From the NCBI GenBank assembly GCA_963590415.1, contig CAVAPB010000025.1:1-30469 (forward strand): a DNA stretch of 30,469 nucleotides. The letters are read 5' to 3'. This document shows positions 14,461 through 23,401 of this stretch, piece after piece. Below the pieces are notes generated by a model, which saw nothing but the letters and a program-made list of their open reading frames with translations, did not search any database and was not told the DNA's origin. The translations under genes were made by a program, and so were the position numbers. The DNA is from Fimenecus sp963590415 (lineage in GTDB: Bacteria; Bacillota; Clostridia; Oscillospirales; Acutalibacteraceae). Position 1 is the stretch's first letter, and every line of letters begins with the position of its first letter.

Positions 14461-15453
14461 TCATTTATCAAACGCCTTTATAATTCCCGAAACCGCCCCG
14501 AAAAGTACGCCTGCAACGGGCCATACCATCCAGGTTATATCCCATCTGCCCGACAGGAAGCTCCAACCGAGATAACCGGCAATTACAACGCTCCAATAAA
14601 CGCCCGATATTTTCTCAATAAAGGCATTGCTCTTTTTTGATTCGAGAGTATAGTCGTTTTCCTGCAAAAGTTTATCAAACGAGCCCTGGATGATACAGGT
14701 GTTGACTATAAAATTAACGCCGTATGAGACAAGCAAGAGCAATAAGCCTACACATGCGACCGCAAGCAATTCGAGGTTTCTCTCCTCCGACATACACGCA
14801 ACAAGAACAAGCGGAACGACACTTAAAATACACATAACCACGCCGAGAGCGATTTTTCTTGTGTGAGTGGGAGCATATTCGGAGCGCTTTTCCCTGACCA
14901 TTCCGACAACGCCGTATTCGGTCTCAAAGGCTTCCTTTTCAAGAAACTCGAATTCCTTTCTCTTCGCAGAACTCATAATGAACATATACACTGCCGTTGC
15001 AACACTCAGCAAAAGCATAGCCACGCCTATGCCTGCGGCAAGTCCCTCGGAAACAGCCGTATAAAATTCGCTTATACCTGTAAGTGCGATAAGAGTTATC
15101 GGCGAACATATGCAAAGCGTAACGCCCAGTGCCGTCATCGGAGCTGTTTTCCGCACGGTTTCAAGGTAAGCATTCGCCTCTTTCATCGTTACCTTGCGAA
15201 GCGCCGTGCTGTCCTTGAAGGTGTCTTCGGAATACTCCGAGGCGTCATTGGGCTCTAATTCGTCTTTGAGGAGATAGTCGGTAGATACGCCGAACACCTC
15301 CGCCATTTTTATAATTTTCTGTAAATCGGGAACAGCCTGTGCGCCCTCCCATTTTGAAATCGATTGTCTCGAAACCGACAGTCTCTGCGCCAGTTCCTCC
15401 TGCGACCAACCGTTCTTTTTTCTTTCGTTGATAATCTTGTCGGCTAAAATCAT
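14461..15453 (-). CDS. XRE-family regulator with C-terminal membrane domain
   Basis: A 330-residue protein with an N-terminal helix-turn-helix of the XRE/Cro type (residues about 5-60: SQEELAQRLSVSRQSISKWE, GAQAVPDLQKIIKMAEVFGV, STDYLL). This is followed by a hydrophilic linker and about six membrane segments (near 103-125, 132-153, 200-221, 230-251, 284-300, 306-324). Such one-component membrane-bound regulators are common in Firmicutes and Clostridia and are thought to sense envelope or membrane signals; the ligand here is unknown. The ATG is preceded by GGAGG at 7-base spacing. It converges on uppP. No partner transporter gene sits next to it, so the target genes cannot be named. Confidence 0.85.
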   Translation of the reverse strand: MILADKIINERKKNGWSQEELAQRLSVSRQSISKWEGAQAVPDLQKIIKMAEVFGVSTDYLLKDELEPNDASEYSEDTFKDSTALRKVTMKEANAYLETVRKTAPMTALGVTLCICSPITLIALTGISEFYTAVSEGLAAGIGVAMLLLSVATAVYMFIMSSAKRKEFEFLEKEAFETEYGVVGMVREKRSEYAPTHTRKIALGVVMCILSVVPLVLVACMSEERNLELLAVACVGLLLLLVSYGVNFIVNTCIIQGSFDKLLQENDYTLESKKSNAFIEKISGVYWSVVIAGYLGWSFLSGRWDITWMVWPVAGVLFGAVSGIIKAFDK

Positions 15454-16046
15454 AACCCAACCTCCGTGTTGCTTGTTTTATGCCTTAATTATACCGCCTG
15501 TTTCGGTTGCGCACCACCAACCGTGCTTTACAATTTGTCGCTTCCCCGTTGCAATTTGTGATATTTCATGGTTTTTTTCTATATCGGGAACATTTGGCTG
15601 AGAACGAGACTTTTGCGGAAAAGCCATAGGGCAACCCTTGCGGCTGACCGCTGTTTTACGAAATTTTCTTGGAAGTTCCGCTCCCTCCCCGGGCAACATA
15701 TGCGACCGCCGCCTGTGGCGGATAAAGGGAACATATGTTGGCGCAGCGGTCGATTTTGTGCGGCGCTCCAAGCCGCATTAACAAAATCGGGCACCGCAAG
15801 AGGGCAAAGCTGTCGAGCGTAGCGAGACTGAAGGAGTTAAAGAAGTTACATAAATCTACAAAAAACTCCCCCAGGCATTTTTTCTGCGAAAAATGCCAGC
15901 CCCCTCGACGATGGGGCGAGAAGCACTAATTGAATTTGATATCAAATTCGGACAGCCGCGAGGGCTGTCCCTACGGCGTCATCGTTTGCTCCGTAATTCT
16001 GCATTACGCACTCTTCATTTTTCATTCGCCCGTATGGGCGCTTTTG
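15454..16046. repeat. Gene-free mosaic of hairpins and palindromes
   Basis: About 590 bases with no acceptable gene, although several ORFs of 60-100 codons are open by chance. It is a chain of separate self-complementary modules: CCGCC/GGCGG near 15711; a two-step stem, CGATTTTGT/ACAAAATCG (15751-15759, 15781-15789) enclosing TGCGGC/GCCGCA; GGCATTTTT/AAAAATGCC (15874-15882, 15889-15897); a perfect 18-base palindrome GAATTTGATATCAAATTC (15932-15949); GGACAGCC/GGCTGTCC (15950-15957, 15963-15970); and CGCCC/GGGCG (16027-16031, 16036-16040). The look is of nested or adjacent dispersed intergenic repeats. A TATAAT-like -10 for the XRE gene may lie at 15488-15493 (minus). Confidence 0.65.
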
Positions 16047-17396
16047 TCACTTCCTGACAAGCTTTGCCACACTTTCCACATGCACGGTTCTCGGGAAGAG
16101 GTCAACCGCCGTAAGCTTTTCTACCTTGTAGCCTAATTCGTTAAACAGCTTACAGTCTCTTGCAAGTGTTGCGGGGTCGCAGGAAACATAAACAACTCTG
16201 TCGGGCTGCATTTTGCAGACCGTCTCCACAAGCGAGGCTTCACAGCCCTTCCTCGGCGGGTCAAGCACGATAACCTCGGGCTTTATATTCTTTTCTTCAA
16301 GCATTTGTGCCGCCTCTGCCGCATCGGAACAATAAAACTCCGCATTTTCAATTCCGTTTCTTTCGGCGTTCATTCTTGCGTCGCCGACCGCTTGTTCTAT
16401 TATCTCAACGCCGATTACCCTTTTACAGCTGTCAGCCATCGAAAGCCCGATAGTTCCCGCACCGCAGTACATATCAAGAAGCGTTTCGCTGCCCGTGAGG
16501 TCTGCATATTCCTTTGCACGCCCGTAAAGCCTTTGTGCCTGAGCGTGATTAACCTGATAGAACGAAAGCGGAGAAAGCCGTATTTTCACTCCGCAGAGCA
16601 CATCACAGATGTAATCGTCACCCCAAAGGGTTTTGCACTCCCTACCGAGGATGACATTTGTTTTTTCCTTATTTATGTTTATAACAACACTCTTTATGTC
16701 GCCTATGGCAAGCAGGCGTTCAAGCAATTTTTCCTTTTTCGGCAAAGAGTCGGCATTTATGACAAGGCACACCATAATTTCCTTTGTGACAGCGCCTTGT
16801 CTTATATAAATATGGCGGATTATCCCCTTGCCCGTTTCGGGGTCATAGACGGAAATTCCGTATTCGACTATCCATTTCCTTACCGTCCTTACTATATCCG
16901 AAAAGACCTCGGGCTGTAAAACACACTGAGGACAATCAACGATTCTGTGCGTGCGAGCGGCGTAAAAACCGATTTTAAGCCTGCCGTCAAAGCCCACGGG
17001 ATATTCCGCCTTGTTACGGTAGCCGACAAGCTCGTCTGCTCCTATTATCTCATCAACGCTTTTTTCAATTCCGCCGAGCCGCAAAAAAGCATTTTCAACC
17101 TTTTGGCGCTTCATTTCAAGCTCCGCCTCATATTTTATATGGCGAAAGGCGCAGCCGCCGCACGAAGCAAAAGCTTCACAGTCGGTAGCAATCCTGTCCT
17201 TTGACGGCTTGAGTATTTTAACCGCCTTGCCGACGGCATAGGTCTTTTTCACCTTTATTATATGCACAAGTGCCCTGTCTCCTGCTGCCGCTCCGTTTAC
17301 AAACACCGCCATTTTGTCATAGTGTCCTACGCCGCTGCCCTCCGAGGAGAACGACTCTATCTGCAATTCTATTTCCTGATTTTTAACAAGGGACAT
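16047..17396 (-). CDS. rlmD: 23S rRNA (uracil-C5)-methyltransferase, RlmD/RlmCD type
   Basis: A 449-residue SAM-dependent RNA m5U methyltransferase. An N-terminal TRAM domain (about 1-60) is followed by an iron-sulfur cluster motif, C73-x5-C79-x2-C82 with the fourth Cys probably C158. The Rossmann core carries SAM motif LLDMYCGAGTIGLSM (306-320) and DPPRKG (379-384). The catalytic Cys is C406 in VYVSCDPATLARD, and the general-base Glu lies at the end, DLFPRTVHVESV (Glu441). In Firmicutes one enzyme of this type may methylate both U747 and U1939, so RlmD versus RlmCD cannot be decided here. The ATG follows GGAG closely. A terminator for the M23 gene lies only about 20 bases upstream, so expression by read-through or from a promoter inside that terminator region is implied. 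Confidence 0.93.
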   Translation of the reverse strand: MSLVKNQEIELQIESFSSEGSGVGHYDKMAVFVNGAAAGDRALVHIIKVKKTYAVGKAVKILKPSKDRIATDCEAFASCGGCAFRHIKYEAELEMKRQKVENAFLRLGGIEKSVDEIIGADELVGYRNKAEYPVGFDGRLKIGFYAARTHRIVDCPQCVLQPEVFSDIVRTVRKWIVEYGISVYDPETGKGIIRHIYIRQGAVTKEIMVCLVINADSLPKKEKLLERLLAIGDIKSVVININKEKTNVILGRECKTLWGDDYICDVLCGVKIRLSPLSFYQVNHAQAQRLYGRAKEYADLTGSETLLDMYCGAGTIGLSMADSCKRVIGVEIIEQAVGDARMNAERNGIENAEFYCSDAAEAAQMLEEKNIKPEVIVLDPPRKGCEASLVETVCKMQPDRVVYVSCDPATLARDCKLFNELGYKVEKLTAVDLFPRTVHVESVAKLVRK

Positions 17397-17412
17397 ATTT
17401 TTCTCCGTCTTT

Positions 17413-17445
17413 CAAAAAACGGACAGAAAGCTTTTTCTGTCCGTT
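17413..17445 (-). terminator. Terminator after the M23 peptidase gene
   Basis: A perfect 12-bp stem, AACGGACAGAAA (17418-17429) and TTTCTGTCCGTT (17434-17445), followed on the minus strand by a T run (17419-17414). It sits six bases after the M23 gene stop and about 20 bases before the rlmD start codon. Confidence 0.85.
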
Positions 17446-17451
17446 AAAATT

Positions 17452-19167
17452 TTATCTTCCGAGGTAACCTGCGGGATTTACTCTCGTTCCGTTTACATAA
17501 ACCTCAAAATGCAGGTGCGGTCCCGTAACATTGCCTGTGGAGCCTATATTTCCAAGCTGCTGACCTGCCGAAACCGACTGACCTGCCGAAACCTTGAGCG
17601 AGCCGGCAATCATATGCGCATATCTCGTCTGCAAGCCGTTGCCGTGATTGATAAGAACATTATAGCCCCAGCTCGGATGGTAACCTGCCGAAACTACAGT
17701 ACCCGAAGCCGCCGCAACAACGGGGCATCCCGTACTGTTTCCGCCGGGCTTTACAATGTCCATACCGCCGTGAAGGCGTCCGTTCCTGTATCCGAAGCCC
17801 GAGGATACGCTGTAAGCTCCGATTGCGGGCCATACGAATTTTCCGCCGTAGGACTGAACCGTACCGTAGCTCTTAATGCTGCCGTAGCCGGAGGAATAGG
17901 TCTTCGTTCCGACCTGAATTTTCTCGTCAACAGCCTCTTTCGTGGTAACCCTCGAAACCTCTTTCGATGAAACCCTTACGCCGTCGATGTATGTTACAAG
18001 CTCGGTTACCTGTTGCTCTCCGTTTTCGCCCTTTGTAACGGTTTTGCTTGTACCCTTGTACAAGCTCGGGTTTTCAACCTTAACCGTATTGTACGGGATG
18101 GAAACCGTTCTCACTTCGGTCTTTGTAACCTGAACACGAACGAAGTTTACCTCGCTTGAAATAAGAATTCTGTCTCCGATATGAATTTTCTCTTGCAAGC
18201 CGGGATTTAACTCGAACAGCTTTGAGGTCGAAATTCCGTATTTTTGTGCAATACCCGAAACCGTATCGCCCGAGGCAACCGTATAATAAACCGCTTCGCT
18301 CTTTTTGGAAGAGAGCTTTTCACTCAAACGGTCAGCCGTCCATATGGTGCTGTCATCGTCGGGATAAAGTCCCTGAACATATTCAATGTCCTCAACAAAG
18401 CTGACGATTGCATTTTCGTCGCCTGCGTCATAGCTTGTAAGAATATTGTCAAAAACGGTAGTGGCGTCCGTTTCGTTTTTAACGGCGCAAAGGAATTCTC
18501 CGTCTATATATATACCGCAGGCGTTTGTAATATCCTTGCTTGAATACTCAATTATCTTGTCACAGATTGCCTCGGAGTCCTTCATGTCATTGAGCTTAAC
18601 GGAAACTATTTTGTACTCGGCGTCCTTGATAAGCGCATCTCCGTCGTTTGCGGCAATTGCCGTTCCGAGCCTTTCGGTAGCCTTATCCTCGGCTTCAAGA
18701 TAGACGGACTCGGAGCTTACACAACCTATATCCGCATTGTTATATGTTATTTTGAGCGCCAAATTCATATTGCTCCAATAACGCACCGTGGCAATCAAGA
18801 TCACAAGCGCCGCAATCGGAGTTACAATATTCGTAAAGAACGAGAACACTATACCGTGACTCTGAAAAGCCTTTTTAACATAAGCCTTGAGAGTGCTTGC
18901 TCCCTCGGTCTTGTCCTGCTTAAACGCCGATACAAGCTTTCCGAAAACACGCTTTATATCGTTGAAAAGCTCCTTTATCTCGGAATTCACATGCCTTGCA
19001 GAGCTTAAAACGAATTTGTCCGCAACCACAAAAGCCGCAAAAAGCACGGCAGACAAAGCCTTCAGAGGCTTCATAATCAATCTGCCGAGAGCCTTGAAAA
19101 ATCTTGATACGTACCTTGCGGTGTAAAGGCCGAGAATATACAGTTTTTTATAAATCAAATCAAACAT
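17452..19167 (-). CDS. Membrane-anchored M23 peptidase with LysM and G5 domains
   Basis: A 571-residue cell-wall protein. A hydrophobic segment at about 38-56 and a clear membrane anchor at 113-130 (NIVTPIAALVILIATVRYW) place the C-terminal part outside. Domains in order are an uncharacterised region (140-290), a LysM peptidoglycan-binding motif (293-337, YYTVASGDTVSGIAQKYGIS), a G5 domain (about 345-420), and an M23/LytM zinc peptidase (445-570). The M23 ligands are all present: H466 and D470 in HGGMD, and H551/H553 in HLHFE, with H518 as the catalytic His. It should cut peptidoglycan cross-bridges or activate another hydrolase. The domain order resembles SpoIIQ- or DipM-like sporulation and division factors, but that role is not shown. 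It has its own promoter. Confidence 0.92.
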   Translation of the reverse strand: MFDLIYKKLYILGLYTARYVSRFFKALGRLIMKPLKALSAVLFAAFVVADKFVLSSARHVNSEIKELFNDIKRVFGKLVSAFKQDKTEGASTLKAYVKKAFQSHGIVFSFFTNIVTPIAALVILIATVRYWSNMNLALKITYNNADIGCVSSESVYLEAEDKATERLGTAIAANDGDALIKDAEYKIVSVKLNDMKDSEAICDKIIEYSSKDITNACGIYIDGEFLCAVKNETDATTVFDNILTSYDAGDENAIVSFVEDIEYVQGLYPDDDSTIWTADRLSEKLSSKKSEAVYYTVASGDTVSGIAQKYGISTSKLFELNPGLQEKIHIGDRILISSEVNFVRVQVTKTEVRTVSIPYNTVKVENPSLYKGTSKTVTKGENGEQQVTELVTYIDGVRVSSKEVSRVTTKEAVDEKIQVGTKTYSSGYGSIKSYGTVQSYGGKFVWPAIGAYSVSSGFGYRNGRLHGGMDIVKPGGNSTGCPVVAAASGTVVSAGYHPSWGYNVLINHGNGLQTRYAHMIAGSLKVSAGQSVSAGQQLGNIGSTGNVTGPHLHFEVYVNGTRVNPAGYLGR

Positions 19168-19206
19168 AATATCTCCGTGAGATCATACAAAATTATGGTA
19201 AAAGCT

Positions 19207-19235
19207 ATTATACCATATTTTCGTCATAATTTCAA
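19207..19235 (-). promoter_or_regulatory. Sigma-A promoter of the M23 peptidase gene
   Basis: On the minus strand TTGAAA (19235-19230), 17 bases, TATAAT (19212-19207), 40 bases before the ATG, inside the short gap after recG. Confidence 0.75.
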
Positions 19236-19243
19236 GCAAGGGG

Positions 19244-21280
19244 TTACAAGCCGTAACTCTCTCTAAACAGGGTGTCAACCTGCTTACGCAATCTGCGGTT
19301 TTCTTCCTTTGACAAATCTCTGTCGTCCGCAATTACGCTTTGAGCACAGCTCTGCGCCCTCATCAGCAAATGCGTATCCGTCATAACATCGGCAAGCCTC
19401 AGCTTGGGCAGACCGTGCTGGCGTTTACCGAAGAAGTCTCCGGGGCCTCGCATTTCAAGGTCAACATTTGCAATCTTAAAGCCGTCCGAGGTTGAGCACA
19501 TAGTCTCAAACCTCTGCTTTGCCTCATCGCCCTTTGCGTTAGAGACAAGAATACAGGTTGACTTCTCGCTGCCCCTGCCTATGCGTCCGCGGAGCTGATG
19601 AAGCTGTGAAAGTCCGAAGCGTTCCGCATTTTCTATAACCATAATTGCGGCGTTCGGGACATCTACTCCGACCTCAATTACCACCGTCGAAACCAGAAGC
19701 TGAATTTCTCCCGATGAAAATTTACGCATTATTTCATCCTTTTCACGGGGCTTCATTTTGCCGTGCAATAATCCGACCCTGTAACCCCTGAAAGTCGTTG
19801 CCGACAAATCCTTGCAATATTTTTCGGCGCTTATCAGATCGTTATCGTTTTCGCCCTCTTCGACGAGCGGACAGACAATATATCCCTGAAGCCCTGCGTC
19901 AAGGTGCTTTTTTATGTATTTATATATTCTTTCGTGATATGTCGTATCGACGCAGAAGGTCTCAACATCTTTTCGACCGGGCGGCAGCTCGTCGAGTACC
20001 GACACATTCAAATCGCCGTACATAATCATAGCGAGCGTTCTCGGTATGGGCGTTGCAGACATAACATAGATATGCGGATTGTCGCCCTTTGCGGCAAACG
20101 AGGAACGCTGAGCCACGCCGAAGCGGTGCTGCTCGTCTGTTATGACAAGACCGAGCCGCTTAAACCCGACATCTTCCTGAATAAGGGCGTGAGTGCCGAT
20201 AATAAGGTCGGTTTCTCCGCTTATAAGCCTTGCTTTTGCGGCATTTTTTTTCGATTTTTTCATGCTTCCCGTAACAATGTCAACGCTTATATCAGTGCCG
20301 CCGAAAAACTTTTCAAAGGTTCGCATATGCTGTTCGGCAAGTACCTCCGTCGGTGCCATCATAGCGCACTGCCAGCCGTTTTTCACGCAGGTATAAATGA
20401 GCGCCGCCGCAACCGCGGTTTTACCCGAGCCTACATCTCCTTGCAAAAGCCTGTTCATAGGCTCGCCCGATTTCATATCGGCAAGTGCCTCGCCGACAGC
20501 TCTTTTCTGTGCCGAGGTGGGCTCAAACGGCAAGAGCGAAAAGAATTCCTCTGTGAAATCCTTGCTTGCAATGCAATCGGTTTTAAGCGTCTGCGTTTTG
20601 CTTTTCATCGACAGAAGTCCGAGCTGTAAAACAAACAGCTCTTCAAAAATCAGTCTGTTTCTCGCCTTTTCAAGAGCCTCATAGCTCTCTGGAAAATGAA
20701 TGTTGCGTATTGCAAAATCAAGCGAGCACAGCGAGTTATCCGATATTATATTGGCAGGAAGGCTCTCGGGTATTTTCTCTATTGAGTCAAGAGCGTTCCT
20801 GACGCATTTCGCAATAAGCTTCGAGTTAAGTCCTGCCGTCTGCGGATAAACGGGCTTTATTCCCGCCGCCTCCTCAGCGGTCGAAAAAACGGGAGAAGCC
20901 ATCTCTCTCGAACCGAATTTTGACTGCGTTATTTTGCCGAAGAAATAATATTCCTCGCCCTCTTTGAGCATATTTTGAATATATTTGTTGTTAAAAAAAG
21001 TCAGATTGACAAGACCGTTTCCGTCGGTAACGCTTGTTTTGAAAAGCAGTGTGCCGCCGGGAATACGGATTTTTGTCGGAGCGTCGCACACAATTCCCTT
21101 TATGCAGACATTTGCGTCAAACGGAGCTTCTCTTATGGGGTAGACCTCGCTCCAGTCCTCATACGCTCTCGGATAGCAACGCAAAAGAGCACCGACAGTG
21201 CCGACGGAAAGCTTTTGAAAAGCCTCTGCCCTGACGCTGCCGACGCCCTTTAAGTATTTAATATCGGTTGAAAGGTTCAT
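19244..21280 (-). CDS. recG: ATP-dependent DNA helicase RecG
   Basis: A 678-residue RecG, the helicase that reverses stalled forks and processes branched DNA. The N-terminal wedge domain (about 1-155) has the OB fold (VCIKGIVCDAPTKIRIPGGT). Helicase motifs follow: Walker A GDVGSGKT (281-288), TxE loop MAPTEVLAEQH, DEQH box (382-385), SATPIPRT, and in the second lobe STVVIEVGVDVPNA and QLHQLRGRIGRG. The C-terminal RecG motif DLEMRGPGDFFGKRQHGLP is present. Length is typical. It lies 10 bases after the FakA-like gene, in the conserved Firmicutes order asp23-fakA-recG. Confidence 0.97.
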   Translation of the reverse strand: MNLSTDIKYLKGVGSVRAEAFQKLSVGTVGALLRCYPRAYEDWSEVYPIREAPFDANVCIKGIVCDAPTKIRIPGGTLLFKTSVTDGNGLVNLTFFNNKYIQNMLKEGEEYYFFGKITQSKFGSREMASPVFSTAEEAAGIKPVYPQTAGLNSKLIAKCVRNALDSIEKIPESLPANIISDNSLCSLDFAIRNIHFPESYEALEKARNRLIFEELFVLQLGLLSMKSKTQTLKTDCIASKDFTEEFFSLLPFEPTSAQKRAVGEALADMKSGEPMNRLLQGDVGSGKTAVAAALIYTCVKNGWQCAMMAPTEVLAEQHMRTFEKFFGGTDISVDIVTGSMKKSKKNAAKARLISGETDLIIGTHALIQEDVGFKRLGLVITDEQHRFGVAQRSSFAAKGDNPHIYVMSATPIPRTLAMIMYGDLNVSVLDELPPGRKDVETFCVDTTYHERIYKYIKKHLDAGLQGYIVCPLVEEGENDNDLISAEKYCKDLSATTFRGYRVGLLHGKMKPREKDEIMRKFSSGEIQLLVSTVVIEVGVDVPNAAIMVIENAERFGLSQLHQLRGRIGRGSEKSTCILVSNAKGDEAKQRFETMCSTSDGFKIANVDLEMRGPGDFFGKRQHGLPKLRLADVMTDTHLLMRAQSCAQSVIADDRDLSKEENRRLRKQVDTLFRESYGL

Positions 21281-21290
21281 AATATCACTC

Positions 21291-22949
21291 TTATTCTACG
21301 GATATAATGAAATAGTACACGGGTTGTCCGCCCGGAATTACATTTATTTCCGCATTCGGAAATCTTTCCGCAAGTCTTTCACTCAAAAGATTTGCCATAA
21401 CCTCGTCGGTCTCCTCACCGTAATATACGGTTATAATCGAGCCGTTATATTTTTTAACCAAACGCCTTGCGGTGCGGAATGCGGCGTTCACGATATCGTC
21501 CTCGACAAGGGTTATTTTTCCGTCCTCCATACCGAGGATCTGTCCCTTTTTAATTCTCTGACCGAAAGCCTCGCTGTCTCTTGCCGCAAAGGTAACCTGT
21601 GCCGTGTGAACAGCCTCCGCAGCCTTCATCATATTGAGGAGATTTGTTTCGACATCCTCGGTTTCAGAGAAATTGAGCATTGCGCTCACGCCCTGAGTAA
21701 GAGTCTTTGTCTGAAGCACCGAAACCTTTCTGTCTGCAAGATTTACGGTCTGTTCGGCTGCCATAATTATGTTCTTGTTGTTCGGAAGTACAAAGACATG
21801 GCGCGCGGGCGTTGCCTCAATAGCGGAAAGTATGTCATCCGTACTCGGGTTCATGGTCTGACCGCCCGAAACTATATTGTCCGCTCCCAATTCCCTGAAC
21901 AGCTCGACAAAGCCGTCTCCTGCCGCAACGGAAACAAAACCGTAATCCTTTGTAGGCTCAATCGGCTTTGCGTTCGGGGAACTCTGCTCAACGCTGTCCT
22001 TTGCGTTTTCCGTGCCGACCTCGGCGTTCCTGTGCTGGAAGCGCATATTGTCAATTTTTATATTGGTAAGCGGACCGCATTTGAGCGCCGCCTGTATTAC
22101 ATTGCCCGGTTCGTTTGAGTGAACATGAACCTTTATAATATCCTCGTCCTCAACGACAACCACGCAGTCGCCTATCGACTCAAGATAAGCCTTGAGCGCC
22201 GCCGCATTTGACTGTGCGTTCTTTTCACGGTTTATCAGGAACTCACTGCAATAGCCGAACTTAATATCTCCCGAAGCCGCCGCAACAATGCTCTTGTCGG
22301 TTTTGGGTGCGTCCTTCTTTTCAAGCGTTTCAACGGGCTCTACGGTCTTGCCGTCCGCAATAACGCTCAACATTCCCTCAAGTATGAATATAAAGCCCTG
22401 ACCGCCTGCGTCAACGACTCCTGCCTCCTTTAATACGGGAAGCATATCGGGTGTTTTCATCAATGCGACCTTAGCCGCTTCGTATGCTGTTTCAAGCACC
22501 GCCTTGCAGTCGGTTTCCTCGGTGCCCTTGACCGCTTCGGCAGCCATTCTGATAACCGTGAGAATAGTGCCCTCGGTAGGCTTCATAACCGCCTTGTAAG
22601 CCGACTCCTTGCCGAGCTCAAGCGCCCTTGCGAGAGTTTTGCCGTCAGCCTCGTCCATACCCTTGAAGCCGTTGGAAATGCCTCTGAAAATAAGCGAGAG
22701 TATAACTCCGGAATTTCCCCTTGCGCCTCTCAAAAGCGCAGCTGCCGCCTTTGCGGATACGCCTGCAATGTCAGTCTGATTACTCACCTGAAGCTCCCTT
22801 GAAGCCGCAGAAATCGTCATCGACATATTTGTGCCGGTATCGCCGTCGGGAACGGGAAAGACATTGAGTGCATCAACCTCCTGCCTGTGATTTACTATAT
22901 TGTTTGCGCCGGAAATCAGCGCTTGCTTGAAAATGAGACCGTTAAGCAA
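21291..22949 (-). CDS. DhaL/DegV-linked fatty acid kinase A-like protein (YloV/FakA)
   Basis: About 552 residues. The N-terminal DhaL (DAK2) nucleotide-binding domain has VDALNVFPVPDGDTGTNMSM and ALLRGARGNSGVILSLIFRG, with the Asp cluster that binds Mg-ATP. The middle and C-terminal FakA-type domains contain YCSEFLI, VHVHSNEPGNVI and MNPSTDDILSAIE. In Firmicutes this protein phosphorylates fatty acids bound to a DegV-family FakB partner, feeding exogenous fatty acids into phospholipids. A GTG at 22958 overlaps the AGGAG ribosome site, so the TTG at 22949, eight bases after it, is the more likely start and gives MLNGLIFKQALISG. It sits between asp23 and recG. FakB is not in the window. Confidence 0.88.
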   Translation of the reverse strand: MLNGLIFKQALISGANNIVNHRQEVDALNVFPVPDGDTGTNMSMTISAASRELQVSNQTDIAGVSAKAAAALLRGARGNSGVILSLIFRGISNGFKGMDEADGKTLARALELGKESAYKAVMKPTEGTILTVIRMAAEAVKGTEETDCKAVLETAYEAAKVALMKTPDMLPVLKEAGVVDAGGQGFIFILEGMLSVIADGKTVEPVETLEKKDAPKTDKSIVAAASGDIKFGYCSEFLINREKNAQSNAAALKAYLESIGDCVVVVEDEDIIKVHVHSNEPGNVIQAALKCGPLTNIKIDNMRFQHRNAEVGTENAKDSVEQSSPNAKPIEPTKDYGFVSVAAGDGFVELFRELGADNIVSGGQTMNPSTDDILSAIEATPARHVFVLPNNKNIIMAAEQTVNLADRKVSVLQTKTLTQGVSAMLNFSETEDVETNLLNMMKAAEAVHTAQVTFAARDSEAFGQRIKKGQILGMEDGKITLVEDDIVNAAFRTARRLVKKYNGSIITVYYGEETDEVMANLLSERLAERFPNAEINVIPGGQPVYYFIISVE

Positions 22950-22963
22950 TTTACACACTCCTA

Positions 22964-23317
22964 TTATTCCTTCATTCCGTCAACATAGACGTTTATTCTT
23001 TTAACCGTATGTCCTGTTGATTTTTCAACGGTGTATCTGACCTTGTTTTTGATTGAGTCAACAATCGCCTGAATATTCACTCCGTAGGTAACTATGATAT
23101 GCAGGTCAATAACAAGCTCGTCTGACTCGGCATGAACCGATACGCCCTGATCGATATAGTTATTGTGTCTGAATATAAACTGGCGAAGATTTTGCGTTGC
23201 TCCGCTGTTTGCCATTCCCGCAACGCCGAAGCACGATGTTACGGTATGCCCGATAAGGTCTGAAAAATAGTGCTCGTGTAATTCGGTAGTTCCGAGATGA
23301 TTTTCAAATTTAATCAT
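22964..23317 (-). CDS. Asp23/Gls24 family envelope stress protein (YloU-like)
   Basis: A 117-residue alkaline-shock-protein-23 family member. I place the start at 23317 (MIKFENHLGTTELHEHYFSD) because AAAGG lies 10 bases upstream and upstream in-frame residues (from 23356) look non-coding. Family motifs are GVAGMAN near residue 28 and LVIDLHIIVTYGVNIQAIVD, followed by VNVYVDGM-like NVYVDGMK at the end. Members are small and cytosolic, often membrane-associated, and respond to envelope or alkaline stress. The order asp23-fakA(-recG) is conserved in Firmicutes. An extended -10 promoter (TGATATATT) may lie just upstream on the minus strand (near 23345). Confidence 0.88.
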   Translation of the reverse strand: MIKFENHLGTTELHEHYFSDLIGHTVTSCFGVAGMANSGATQNLRQFIFRHNNYIDQGVSVHAESDELVIDLHIIVTYGVNIQAIVDSIKNKVRYTVEKSTGHTVKRINVYVDGMKE

Positions 23318-23401
23318 ATTCGCTGAACCTTTCCGGCTGTAAAATATATCACACACGACCCGTTACAGCCATACGGCACGGTGTGAGTTCTTTTATTATT
23401 G

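Noticed and set aside
15478..15822. Overlapping ORFs on both strands in the rlmD-XRE gap
   Set aside because: They lie across hairpin modules, have no ribosome sites, and their translations look like random Arg/Ser/Pro-rich frames.
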